From contig JBBECE010000034.1 of assembly GCA_040881985.1 (NCBI GenBank), forward strand, positions 1 through 64,000: a stretch of 64,000 nucleotides of DNA, in the 5' to 3' direction. Numbering within the stretch: position 1 is the stretch's first letter; the number at the start of each line of letters is the position of its first letter. Below the pieces are notes generated by a model. That model worked only from the letters and a program-made list of their open reading frames with translations. It made no database searches and had not been told where the DNA came from. The DNA comes from JBBECE01 sp040881985 (lineage in GTDB: Bacteria > Pseudomonadota > Alphaproteobacteria > Rhizobiales > Devosiaceae). Positions 24,757 to 33,210 of this stretch are shown here, piece by piece. Both the position numbers and the translations under genes were made by a program.

Positions 24757-25845
24757 ATGGACAAAGTTTTGCTGATCGCGGCGGGCGCGGCCCTGATGGC
24801 CGGCGCGGCGTACGCGCAGGAAGAGCCAGTCGTCAACGTCTATAACTGGTCGGACTATATCGCCGAGGACACCATCGCCAAGTTCGAGGCGGCGACCGGA
24901 ATCCACGTCAATTACGACGTCTTCGATTCCAACGAGATTCTCGAGGCGAAGCTTTTGACCGGCAATTCCGGCTACGACATCGTGGTGCCCTCGGCCTCGT
25001 TCGTCGAGCGCCAGGTGCAGGCGGGTCTCTTTCTGCCGCTCGACAAGAGCCAGCTGGCCAACCTCGTCAATATGGATGCGACGATCATGGCGGCGGTCGA
25101 GTCCGCCGACCCGGGCAACCAGTACGGGGTCGTCTATATGTGGGGGACGACCGGCTTCGGCTACAATATCGGCAAGATCGCCGAGCGGATGCCCGACGCC
25201 CCGGTCGGCAGCTGGGCGATGATTTTCGATCCCGAGATCGCCGCCAAGTTCGCCGATTGCGGCATCGCCCTGCTCGACGCACCCTCCGAGGTCATCCCGG
25301 CGGCGCTGGCTTATCTGGGGCGCAATCCGAACAGCGAGGAAGCCGACGATCTGGCGGCGGCCGAGGAACTGATCAATTCAATCCGGCCCTTTATCCGGTA
25401 CTTCCATTCCTCCCAGTATATTTCCGATCTCGCCAATGGCGATATCTGCCTCGCCCACGGCTATTCGGGCGACATTCTGCAGTCGCGCGACCGGGCTGCC
25501 GAAGCGGGCCAGGGCGTCGAAATTGCCTACACCATCCCGTCGGAAGGGGCAGTCGTCTGGTTCGACATGATGACGATCCCGGCGGACGCGCCGCATCCGG
25601 GCAATGCGCTGAAATGGATCGACTTCATGATGCAGCCTCAGATCGCCGCGGATATCTCCAACTATGTCTTCTACGCCAACGGCAACGCCGCCTCGTTCGA
25701 CCTTGTCGATCCGGAGGTGACCGGCGATCCGGGCATTTATCCGAGCGATGAAGTGAAGGCGAAGCTCTTCGGGCTCAGGTCCTATTCGCTGCAGTTCGAC
25801 CGGCTGCTGACGCGGGCCTGGACGAGGATCATGACCGGGCAGTGA
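24757..25845 (+). CDS. potF: Polyamine ABC transporter binding protein (PotF-like)
   Basis: A 362-residue periplasmic protein with a Sec signal (MDKVLLIAAGAALMAGAAYA). VVNVYNWSDYIAEDTIAKFE, GYDIVVPSASFVERQ and the YMWGTTGFGYN word are diagnostic of the putrescine/spermidine-binding PotD/PotF family; acidic residues in these loops bind the amino groups. The ATG at 24757 has GGGAG about 11 bases upstream; an in-frame ATG at 24736 lies on the other side of that site. A terminator-like hairpin separates it from potG, which would give more binding protein than membrane components. Confidence 0.9.
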   Translation: MDKVLLIAAGAALMAGAAYAQEEPVVNVYNWSDYIAEDTIAKFEAATGIHVNYDVFDSNEILEAKLLTGNSGYDIVVPSASFVERQVQAGLFLPLDKSQLANLVNMDATIMAAVESADPGNQYGVVYMWGTTGFGYNIGKIAERMPDAPVGSWAMIFDPEIAAKFADCGIALLDAPSEVIPAALAYLGRNPNSEEADDLAAAEELINSIRPFIRYFHSSQYISDLANGDICLAHGYSGDILQSRDRAAEAGQGVEIAYTIPSEGAVVWFDMMTIPADAPHPGNALKWIDFMMQPQIAADISNYVFYANGNAASFDLVDPEVTGDPGIYPSDEVKAKLFGLRSYSLQFDRLLTRAWTRIMTGQ

Positions 25846-25853
25846 TTTTTTCG

Positions 25854-25881
25854 GGGCGGGGCAGGCGGCCCCGCCCTTTTT
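25854..25881 (+). terminator. Intrinsic terminator or attenuator between potF and potG
   Basis: GGGCGGGG-CAGGCGG-CCCCGCCC followed by TTTTT: an 8-bp GC stem, 7-base loop and T run, starting 8 bases after the potF stop. Because potG follows in the same direction 20 bases later, it probably acts as a partial terminator. Confidence 0.78.
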
Positions 25882-25900
25882 GTATCGTCGGGGGTAGGCG

Positions 25901-27055
25901 ATGGCCGAACGCCACATGGATCACAGCCGCATCGCGGCCAACACCAAACCGTGGCGCGATCCGGCTGCGACGCCATTCGTGCGGCTGCGGGGCGTCACCA
26001 AGAAGTTCGGCAACGTCATCGCGGTCAACAATGTCACCCTCGACATTTTTCGCGGCGAACTGTTTTGCTTGCTTGGCGGATCGGGGTCGGGCAAGTCGAC
26101 GCTCTTGCGGATGATGGCGGGGTTCGAGGAACTGAGTTCGGGCTCGATCGAGATCGACGGGCAGGACATGGCCGGAGTGCCGCCGTACGCGCGGCCGGTC
26201 AACATGATGTTCCAGTCCTATGCACTGTTCCCGCATATGAGCGTTGAATCGAACATCGCTTACGGGCTGAAGCGGGCGGGGATGGAGGCGCAGGAGATCG
26301 CCGGCCGGGTCGCCGACCTCCTCAAGCTCGTCAAACTGGACAATTACGGCAAGCGCCGGCCGCATCAGCTTTCGGGCGGCCAGCGACAGCGGATAGCGCT
26401 GGCCCGCGCGCTGGCCCGACAACCCAAGCTCTTGCTGCTCGACGAGCCACTCGGGGCGCTCGACAAGAAGCTCAGGGAAGAAACCCAGTTCGAGCTGGTG
26501 AAAATCCAGGAGTCGCTCGGGGTCACCTTCATCGTCGTCACCCACGATCAGGAAGAAGCGATGAGCCTTGCGACCCGCATCGGGGTGATGGACGACGGCT
26601 ATATCGTCCAGGTCGGGGAGGCCCATGAAATCTACGAATTCCCGAATTCGCGGTTTGTCGCCAACTTCATCGGCTCGGTGAACATATTCGAGGGCCAGGT
26701 GGTCGAGGACGAGGACAATCATGTCCGCATTCGCTCGGCGGAGGCAGGCTGCGACATCCATGTAGGGCACGGGGTCGCCTGCGCGCCGAACCAGACGCTG
26801 TGGTTCGCGCTCAGGCCCGAGAAGATCAATCTCAGCCGCGAGAAGCCGGCGGGCGACGCCAACTCGACCGAAGGCATCGTCGAGGACGTGGTTTATCTCG
26901 GCGACGTGTCGATCTACCGGGTGCTGCTCGCGTCCGGCAAGCCCGTCGTCGTCACCAAACCGAATATCCGCCGCAACGAGCCCGGCGCGATTACCTGGGA
27001 CGAGAAGGTCTTTGTCACCTGGGGCGACCTTTCGGGGTCGGTCCTGACCTCGTGA
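25901..27055 (+). CDS. potG: Polyamine ABC transporter ATP-binding protein
   Basis: A 384-residue ATPase: Walker A GGSGSGKST, signature LSGGQRQR, Walker B LLLLDEPLGALDKKL, then a C-terminal TOBE domain (WFALRPEKINLS). MMFQSYALFPHMSVESNIAY matches PotA/PotG. It begins with a hydrophilic N-terminal stretch of about 30 residues before the first strand, as in PotG. It overlaps the next permease gene at GTGA. It energises PotH/PotI. Confidence 0.92.
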   Translation: MAERHMDHSRIAANTKPWRDPAATPFVRLRGVTKKFGNVIAVNNVTLDIFRGELFCLLGGSGSGKSTLLRMMAGFEELSSGSIEIDGQDMAGVPPYARPVNMMFQSYALFPHMSVESNIAYGLKRAGMEAQEIAGRVADLLKLVKLDNYGKRRPHQLSGGQRQRIALARALARQPKLLLLDEPLGALDKKLREETQFELVKIQESLGVTFIVVTHDQEEAMSLATRIGVMDDGYIVQVGEAHEIYEFPNSRFVANFIGSVNIFEGQVVEDEDNHVRIRSAEAGCDIHVGHGVACAPNQTLWFALRPEKINLSREKPAGDANSTEGIVEDVVYLGDVSIYRVLLASGKPVVVTKPNIRRNEPGAITWDEKVFVTWGDLSGSVLTS

Positions 27056-28014
27056 GTCTCGCGACCGCCAGCCTAGAAGCCGGCCCGCGCCAGCGGCCCT
27101 GGAGCTGGATCGCGCGGCTTTTGCAGCGCTTCGGGCTCGGCGGGCGCAGCGCGGTAATCCTGGCGCCGACGGTCTGGCTCCTGATCTTCTTTCTCATCCC
27201 CTTCGCCGTTGTCTGCAAGATCGCGCTAAGCCAGATCGCCTACGGTCAGCCGCCCTACACCCCGATGGTCGAATGGACCGATGACGGCCAGCTGGTGCTG
27301 CGGCTGTATTTCGGGAATTTCCAGTTCCTGCTGGAGGACGCGCTCTACCGCAACGCCTATCTCAACTCGATCAAGATCGCCTTCTTCTCGGCGGTGCTAT
27401 CGCTGCTCGTCGGCTTCCCGATGGCCTATTTCATCGCCCGGGCGAACGAGCAGACGCGGAATTTTCTCCTGATGCTGGTGATCCTGCCGTTCTGGACTTC
27501 GTTTTTGCTCAGGGTCTATGCCTGGATCGGTTTCATGAATGCCAACGGGGTGATCAACAATACGCTGACGTCGCTGGGGATCATTTCCGACCCGATCACC
27601 ATGCTGCAGACTGATTTCGCGGTCTATGTCGGCATTGTCTATACCTATCTGCCGTTCATGATCCTGCCGCTCTACGCCAACCTGGTGAAGCTCGACGACG
27701 CGCTGCTCGAGGCCTCGGCCGATCTGGGAGCGCGGCCGTTCACGACCTTTTTCACCATCACCCTGCCGCTGTCGCTGCCCGGGATCATCGCCGGCTTCAT
27801 GCTGGTGTTCATTCCGGCGATCGGCGAATTCGTCATCCCGTCGCTCCTCGGGGGTCCCGATACGCTGATGATCGGGCGGACGTTGTGGAACGAGTTCTTC
27901 CTCAACCGCGACTGGCCGGTCGCCTCCGCCGTCGCCATCGCCATGCTGATTTTCCTCGTCATTCCGATCATGATCCTGAGGTACGTGCAGGCCAGTAGCG
28001 GAGAAGGGCGGTGA
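27052..28014 (+). CDS. potH: Polyamine ABC transporter permease (PotH-like)
   Basis: A 320-residue membrane protein with about six helices. The opening LAPTVWLLIFFLIPFAVVCK and ALSQIAYGQPPYTPM, the FILPFWTSFLLRVYAWIGF-like segment VILPFWTSFLLRVYAWIG, and the coupling loop LLEASADLGARPFTTFFTI are those of PotH. The GTG start lies inside the stop of potG (27052-27055), and the stop overlaps potI, so potGHI are translationally coupled. Confidence 0.9.
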   Translation: MSLATASLEAGPRQRPWSWIARLLQRFGLGGRSAVILAPTVWLLIFFLIPFAVVCKIALSQIAYGQPPYTPMVEWTDDGQLVLRLYFGNFQFLLEDALYRNAYLNSIKIAFFSAVLSLLVGFPMAYFIARANEQTRNFLLMLVILPFWTSFLLRVYAWIGFMNANGVINNTLTSLGIISDPITMLQTDFAVYVGIVYTYLPFMILPLYANLVKLDDALLEASADLGARPFTTFFTITLPLSLPGIIAGFMLVFIPAIGEFVIPSLLGGPDTLMIGRTLWNEFFLNRDWPVASAVAIAMLIFLVIPIMILRYVQASSGEGR

Positions 28015-28832
28015 GGCGGCGCGGCCTATTGCTGCCGGTCGCGGCGGTGCTGGGGCTCGTGTTTCTCTACGCTCCGATTATCTCGCTGATGGTCTATTCG
28101 TTCAACGAATCGAAGCTCGTGACCGTTTGGACCGGGTTCTCGACCAAATGGTATGTCGAGCTTTTCCAGAATCCGCAAATTCTCGGGGCCGCGTGGATTT
28201 CACTGCAGATCGCGGTGATCAGTGCGACCGTGGCTCTGGCCTTCGGCACCATGGTGGCGGTGGCGCTGACCCGGCTCGGGCGCTTCCGCGGACGCACGCT
28301 GCTGACCGGGATGATCACCGCGCCGTTGGTGATGCCGGACGTGATCACCGGCCTGTCGCTGCTGTTGCTGTTTGTGGCGATGGAAGGGACCTTCGGCTGG
28401 CCCGCCGGGCGCGGCATGTTTACGATCATCCTCGCGCACGCGACCTTCTGCATGGCCTATGTCGCGGTCGTGGTGCAGTCGCGGCTGGCCGATCTCGACG
28501 AAGCGCTCGAGGAAGCGGCGATGGATCTCGGGGCGACGCCGGGCCGGGTGTTCTTCGACATCACCTTGCCGATCATTGCGCCGGCGCTGATCTCGGGCTG
28601 GTTGCTGGCGTTCACGCTCAGCCTCGACGATCTGGTCATTGCCAGCTTCGTGTCGGGGCCGGGCTCCTCGACCTTGCCGATGGTGATTTTCTCGAAAATC
28701 CGGCTGGGGGTGAGCCCCGACATCAATGCGCTGGCGACGATCTTCATCGGCATCATCGCGCTCGGGGTGGGGCTCGCGACCTGGCAGCTGGCGCGCCGCT
28801 CGCGCCAGCAGCGGCGCTTGCGGGAAGGCTGA
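28011..28832 (+). CDS. potI: Polyamine ABC transporter permease (PotI-like)
   Basis: A 273-residue permease with about six membrane segments. FLYAPIISLMVYSFNESKLV and TGFSTKWYVELFQNPQIL are near-diagnostic of PotI/PotC; the ATPase-contact loop is LEEAAMDLGATPGRVFFDIT. The GTG start at 28011 overlaps the potH stop. It is convergent with the FAD oxidase gene, only 4 bases apart. Confidence 0.91.
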   Translation: MRRRGLLLPVAAVLGLVFLYAPIISLMVYSFNESKLVTVWTGFSTKWYVELFQNPQILGAAWISLQIAVISATVALAFGTMVAVALTRLGRFRGRTLLTGMITAPLVMPDVITGLSLLLLFVAMEGTFGWPAGRGMFTIILAHATFCMAYVAVVVQSRLADLDEALEEAAMDLGATPGRVFFDITLPIIAPALISGWLLAFTLSLDDLVIASFVSGPGSSTLPMVIFSKIRLGVSPDINALATIFIGIIALGVGLATWQLARRSRQQRRLREG

Positions 28833-28836
28833 CGGC

Positions 28837-30138
28837 TCAGAGCCGGTCGCGGAGCGCGAACCAGAGCATCGCCAAAACCAGCAGGGGCCTTCGCAACGCC
28901 ACCCCGCCCGGAAATCGGGCGATCGGCACGGTTGCCATCACGTCGAAGCGTCCGGCGACCCCGGCAATGGCTTCCGCGCAGAGCTGACCGGCGATCGTCG
29001 CCATGCCGAGCCCGTGGCCGGAATAGCCCGAGGCGCTGAGGACGTTCGGGGCGAGCCGCGCCAGATGCGGCATCCGGTTCATGGTGATGCCCAGCGCCCC
29101 GCCCCAGGCATAGTCGATGCGGGCGTCTTCGAGTTGCGGGTAGATCGCCAGCATCCGCCGGCGCACCGCCGAAGCGATATCGGCGGGATAGCGGTAGCCG
29201 TAACTCTCGCGGCCGCCGAAGAGCAGCCGATGGTCGGTCGAGAAGCGAAAATAGTTGACGACGAAGCGGCTATCGGCGACCGCGACATCGTCGCGGATCA
29301 ACGCCCGGGCCTGCGCCTCGCCAAGCGGCTCGGTCGCAACAATATAGGAATTGATCGGCATGACCCGCGCCGCGACCTCGCGTTCGAGGTCTCCCAGATA
29401 GCCGTTGCAGGCGAGGACGACGAACCGGGCGATGACGGTTCCCTCCCCGGTTGTCACCGTCGCCGGGTCGGTCTTGCCGACCTTGGTGACGCGGCTGCGC
29501 TCGAAGATCTTCACGCCCTTATCGAGCGCCGCGCGGGCGAGGCCGAGGGCAAATTTCAGCGGGTGCAGATGCGCCGCACTCACATCGAGCGTGCCGCCAA
29601 AATAGGCCGAAGTGCCGAGCATCTGGCCGAGCTCGGCAAGGGTGACGAAGCGGATGGATTGGTAGTCATAGGCTCGCCGCAAATGCCCCACATAGGCTTC
29701 GGTCCCGGCGACGAAGGTGGCTTTGTGGTCGACATGAAGGACGCCGGGCTTCAGCTCGGCGTCGATCTTGTGTTCGCCGATCAACGATTTGACCAGCGCG
29801 ACGGCCTCGACGGCGATCGTCCAGAGGCGCTTGGCATGGTCGGGCCCGAGCATTTTTTCGAGCCGCATCTGGTCGACGCGCTGGCCTGAACCGAGTTGCC
29901 CGCCATTGCGGCCCGAAGCGCCCCAGCCGACCCGCTGGGCGTCGAGCAAGATCACCGAATAGCCGCGCCCGGCGAGGTGGAGCGCCGCCGAAAGTCCCGT
30001 ATAGCCGCCCCCGACGACGCAGACATCGGCTCGATGGGTGCCTGCAAGGTCGGGGAACCCGGGCAGGAGCGGGGCGGTCGCCGCATACCAGGAAGCGGGG
30101 TAGGCGCCTTTCGGTTCGTTGAGACCGATGAGATCCAT
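28837..30138 (-). CDS. puuB: FAD-dependent gamma-glutamylputrescine oxidase-like enzyme
   Basis: A 433-residue DAO-family flavoenzyme. The dinucleotide motif VCVVGGGYTGLSAALHLAGR lies near residue 40; GWGASGRNGGQLGSGQR is the characteristic FAD-contact segment of PuuB-like oxidases, and SGYSGHGLGMATIAGQL the C-terminal FAD motif. PuuB oxidises gamma-glutamylputrescine to the aldehyde. The gene is the third in a minus-strand set with a gamma-glutamylputrescine-synthetase-like gene and a putrescine aminotransferase-like gene, facing the potFGHI operon, which supports polyamine breakdown as its role. Confidence 0.86.
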   Translation of the reverse strand: MDLIGLNEPKGAYPASWYAATAPLLPGFPDLAGTHRADVCVVGGGYTGLSAALHLAGRGYSVILLDAQRVGWGASGRNGGQLGSGQRVDQMRLEKMLGPDHAKRLWTIAVEAVALVKSLIGEHKIDAELKPGVLHVDHKATFVAGTEAYVGHLRRAYDYQSIRFVTLAELGQMLGTSAYFGGTLDVSAAHLHPLKFALGLARAALDKGVKIFERSRVTKVGKTDPATVTTGEGTVIARFVVLACNGYLGDLEREVAARVMPINSYIVATEPLGEAQARALIRDDVAVADSRFVVNYFRFSTDHRLLFGGRESYGYRYPADIASAVRRRMLAIYPQLEDARIDYAWGGALGITMNRMPHLARLAPNVLSASGYSGHGLGMATIAGQLCAEAIAGVAGRFDVMATVPIARFPGGVALRRPLLVLAMLWFALRDRL

Positions 30139-30142
30139 CGGC

Positions 30143-31543
30143 TCAGGCGGCGGCCCGGTAGAGGTCCTCGGCGCGGACCTTCTTCAGCGTCATGTCGAGG
30201 CTCTTGTGCGCGAGGGCGATCAATTCGTCGATCTCGTCCCTGGTGATGACCAGCGGCGGGGAAATGATCATCCGGTCGCCGACATGGCGCATGACGAGGC
30301 CGTTGGCAAAGCAGATTTCACGGCAGATGAAGCCGACGGTGCCGGCCCCCGCGGCGAATTTCGCCCGGCTTGGCTTGTCGGGGGTCAACTCGATCGCTCC
30401 CATCAAGCCGGCGATGCGAGCTTCCCCGACGAGCGGATGGTTGGCGAGTTCGAGCCAGCGGGCCTTGAGATAGGGCGCGGTGTCGTGCTCGACCCGCTCG
30501 ATGATCTTCTCGTCGGCGAGGATGCGGAGATTTTCGAGCGCCACGGCGGCGGCGACCGGATGGCCGGAAAAAGTGTAGCCATGGGCGAATTCGCCGGCGC
30601 CTTCGACGATTTTGGCGACGCTTTCCGAGACGATCGAGCCGCCCATCGGCAAATAGCCAGAGGTCAGGCCCTTGGCGATGGTCATGATATCGGGGCGGAT
30701 GCCGAAATAGTCGGCGCCGAACCACTTGCCGAGCCGGCCGAAGCCGGTGATCACCTCATCGGCGATCAGCAGAATTTCGTGGGCGTCGCAAATCCGCTGA
30801 ATCTCGGGCCAATAGGTCTCGGGCGGGATGATGACGCCGCCCGCCCCCTGCACCGGCTCGGCGATGAAGGCGGCGACCCTGGCCTCGCCGATCCGTTCGA
30901 TTTCGGCTTCGAGTTCACGGGCGCGCATGAGGCCGAATTCGGCGGGGCCCGTCTCGCCGCCCTCGCCCCACCAATGGGGCTGGCCGATATGGACGATATC
31001 CGGTATGGGCAGGCCGCCCTGGGCATGGATGAAGGCCATGCCGCTGAGGCTCGCCCCGCCCATGGTCGAGCCGTGATAGGCGTTCTTGCGGGAGACGATG
31101 ACGGTCTTTTCCGGCTTGCCGAGGCTGGCCCAGTAGTGGCGGACGAGCCTGATATTCGTGTCGTTGGCCTCCGATCCCGAATTGGCGAAGAATACCCGGT
31201 TGAGATCGCCGGGGGCGAGTTCGGCGAGCCTGGCCGCGAGTTCGATGACCGGCGGGTGGGCAGTCTGGAAGAAGGTATTGTAGAAGCTGAGCTGCTGCAT
31301 CTGGCGCCTGGCCGCCTCGGCGAGCTCATTGCGGCCGTAGCCGATATTGACGCACCAGAGACCCGCCATGGCGTCGAGCAGACGGGCGCCTTGCGAGTCG
31401 TAAATATGCACGCCTTCACCCCGGGTGATGATGCGCACGCCCTTGGCGTTGAGCGCGGCAGTGTCGGTGAAGGGATGCAAATGATGGGCGGCGTCTAGGC
31501 CCTGCAATTCGGCGGTGGGGCGGTGATTGTCGATCGGGGTCAT
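30143..31543 (-). CDS. spuC: Class III aminotransferase, putrescine/polyamine-pyruvate type
   Basis: A 466-residue PLP enzyme. FFANSGSEANDTNIRLVRHY, NAYHGSTMGGASLSGM, LLIADEVITGFGRLGKWFGA and the lysine-bearing IMTIAKGLTSGYLPMGG are typical of the omega-amine:pyruvate group, and ATALNAKGVRI-type openings of SpuC. It moves an amino group from putrescine or a related diamine to pyruvate. It lies 4 bases before the oxidase gene and 31 bases after the ligase gene in one operon. Other omega-amines (beta-alanine, GABA) are possible substrates. Confidence 0.85.
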   Translation of the reverse strand: MTPIDNHRPTAELQGLDAAHHLHPFTDTAALNAKGVRIITRGEGVHIYDSQGARLLDAMAGLWCVNIGYGRNELAEAARRQMQQLSFYNTFFQTAHPPVIELAARLAELAPGDLNRVFFANSGSEANDTNIRLVRHYWASLGKPEKTVIVSRKNAYHGSTMGGASLSGMAFIHAQGGLPIPDIVHIGQPHWWGEGGETGPAEFGLMRARELEAEIERIGEARVAAFIAEPVQGAGGVIIPPETYWPEIQRICDAHEILLIADEVITGFGRLGKWFGADYFGIRPDIMTIAKGLTSGYLPMGGSIVSESVAKIVEGAGEFAHGYTFSGHPVAAAVALENLRILADEKIIERVEHDTAPYLKARWLELANHPLVGEARIAGLMGAIELTPDKPSRAKFAAGAGTVGFICREICFANGLVMRHVGDRMIISPPLVITRDEIDELIALAHKSLDMTLKKVRAEDLYRAAA

Positions 31544-31574
31544 CGGGAACGCTCGGCTCGGCGGGGCGCGCGGG

Positions 31575-32951
31575 TCAGACGTTGAGCATCAGGTGCTCGC
31601 GCTCCCAAGGGCTCACGACCTTGAGGAAATCGTTGTATTCGTGGCGCTTGATCGCCCCGTAGATCGAGGCGAACTGGACGCCGAGCAACTCCCGCAATTC
31701 GGGGGTCGCCTCGAACTGCTCAAGCGCATCGAGCACCGAGCGCGGCAGGGCGTGCGGGGCCTCATAGGGCAGGCCCTTGAAGGCTTCGCGCGGCTGGATC
31801 TTCTGCTTCAGGCCGAGGTAGCCGCAGGCGAGCGCCGCCGCAATCGCGAGATACGGGTTGCAGTCCATGCCGATGACGCGGTTCTCGATCCGCCGGGCGT
31901 TGGGATCGGAGACGGGAATCCGCAGCCCCACCGAGCGGTTGTCGGCCGCCCATTCGAGATTGGTCGGGGCGGACTGGTCGGGCACCAGCCGCCGATAGGA
32001 ATTGACGTAGGGGGCGAGCATGCACATGGCGGCGGCGACATAGGTCTGCTGGCCGCCGAGGAACCAGTAGAAGGCCTCGCTCGGGGCATCGTCGGGGCCA
32101 TTGAAGATGTTCTTGCCGGTGCGCTGGTCGGTGACCGACATGTGCAGGTGCATGGCGCTGCCGGGCTCGTCGGCCATCGGCTTGGCCATGAAGGTCGCGT
32201 AGCATTGGTGGCGCAGCGCCGCCTCGCGGATGGTGCGCTTGAACAGGAACACTTGGTCGGCGAGGATTACCGGATCGCCGTGATTGAGATTGATCTCGAG
32301 CTGGCCGGCGCCGCCCTCTTGCATCATAGTGTCGATCTCGAGGCCCTGAGCTTCGGCGAAATCGTAGATGTCGTCGACGACCGGGCCGTATTCGTCGACC
32401 GCGATCAGCGAATAGGAATTGCGGCCCACCCCTTCGCGCCCGGTCCGCCCGATCGGGGGCTGAATCGGATAGTCCGGATCGATGTTCGGCTTGGTGATGT
32501 AAAATTCCATTTCCGGGGCGACGACGGGCCGGAGCCCCTCCTCGGCGAAAAAGCCGAGGACGCGCTTCAGCACATTGCGCGGGGCCATGTCGGCGGGCTC
32601 GCCATTGACCTTCCACAGATCGTGGAAGACCTGGATCGAGACGTCCGACGACCAGGGAATGGCCCGTGCCGTGCTGTGATCGGGGACCAGCAGCAGGTCG
32701 GCCTCCGCCCAGGCGTTGGGCACGTCGACGTCGGCATAGTCGCCGGTGATCGTCTGGTAGAAGATCGAGGACGGAATATAGGTGCGGTCGCCGCGGAAGA
32801 ATTTTTTGGCGGGCATGGTCTTGCCGCGCGCCATGCCGGCGAGGTCAGCGACGAGGCACTCGACCTCTTCGATCTCGCGGCCATTGAGCCATTTGACCAG
32901 CGGCTCGGGCAGCTGGCCGGGCAAACTGCCCTGTTTGGTCATCTCGTTCAC
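31575..32951 (-). CDS. puuA: Glutamine synthetase-like gamma-glutamylputrescine synthetase
   Basis: A 458-residue ligase of the glutamine synthetase fold. The N-terminal beta-grasp part includes VECLVADLAGMARGKTMPAK; the catalytic part shows APEMEFYITKP, GAGQLEINLNHGDP, ATFMAKPMADEPGSAMHLHM and NRVIGMDCNPYLAIAAALAC. Linkage to the oxidase and aminotransferase genes points to glutamylation of putrescine rather than ammonia assimilation. The start is a choice between GTG at 32951, with GGAG seven bases upstream, and ATG at 32942; GTG is used. A further in-frame upstream stretch to 33365 looks non-coding. Confidence 0.85.
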   Translation of the reverse strand: MNEMTKQGSLPGQLPEPLVKWLNGREIEEVECLVADLAGMARGKTMPAKKFFRGDRTYIPSSIFYQTITGDYADVDVPNAWAEADLLLVPDHSTARAIPWSSDVSIQVFHDLWKVNGEPADMAPRNVLKRVLGFFAEEGLRPVVAPEMEFYITKPNIDPDYPIQPPIGRTGREGVGRNSYSLIAVDEYGPVVDDIYDFAEAQGLEIDTMMQEGGAGQLEINLNHGDPVILADQVFLFKRTIREAALRHQCYATFMAKPMADEPGSAMHLHMSVTDQRTGKNIFNGPDDAPSEAFYWFLGGQQTYVAAAMCMLAPYVNSYRRLVPDQSAPTNLEWAADNRSVGLRIPVSDPNARRIENRVIGMDCNPYLAIAAALACGYLGLKQKIQPREAFKGLPYEAPHALPRSVLDALEQFEATPELRELLGVQFASIYGAIKRHEYNDFLKVVSPWEREHLMLNV

Positions 32952-33109
32952 GGTTTCACTCCGAGGACCCGGAACGGCAGGGCCTCTCCGCTCTTGGCGC
33001 CATGCCGGGGCGCGCGGGGAGCGCGCAAAGGCGGCAAGGTTCCCGCACCTTAGGCTCCCCGGTTGGCCAGTCAACCCGGGTTCCTCCGCCATGGTTGAGC
33101 GGGCGAGGG

Positions 33110-33191
33110 CAAGCCGATTTGGCTTGGCGAAAGCCCCAATTCCCGGCAAGACTGGGGCAACAAGGAGGGACGCCCCCAGCCGCGGCTGGGG
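33110..33191 (+). promoter_or_regulatory. Leader with alternative hairpins before the second glutamine-synthetase-like gene
   Basis: Four possible stems crowd into 82 bases: CAAGCC/GGCTTG (33110-33126), GGCTT/AAGCC (33121-33135), GCCCCA/TGGGGC (33133-33158) and the 18-bp palindrome CCCCAGCC-GC-GGCTGGGG (33174-33191). Neighbouring stems share bases and exclude each other. An AAGGAGG at 33162-33168 sits between the third and fourth. This layout could regulate the gene at 33211, but no known riboswitch class is recognised. Confidence 0.4.
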
Positions 33192-33210
33192 CGCGCGAGG
33201 ACTAGGATTC

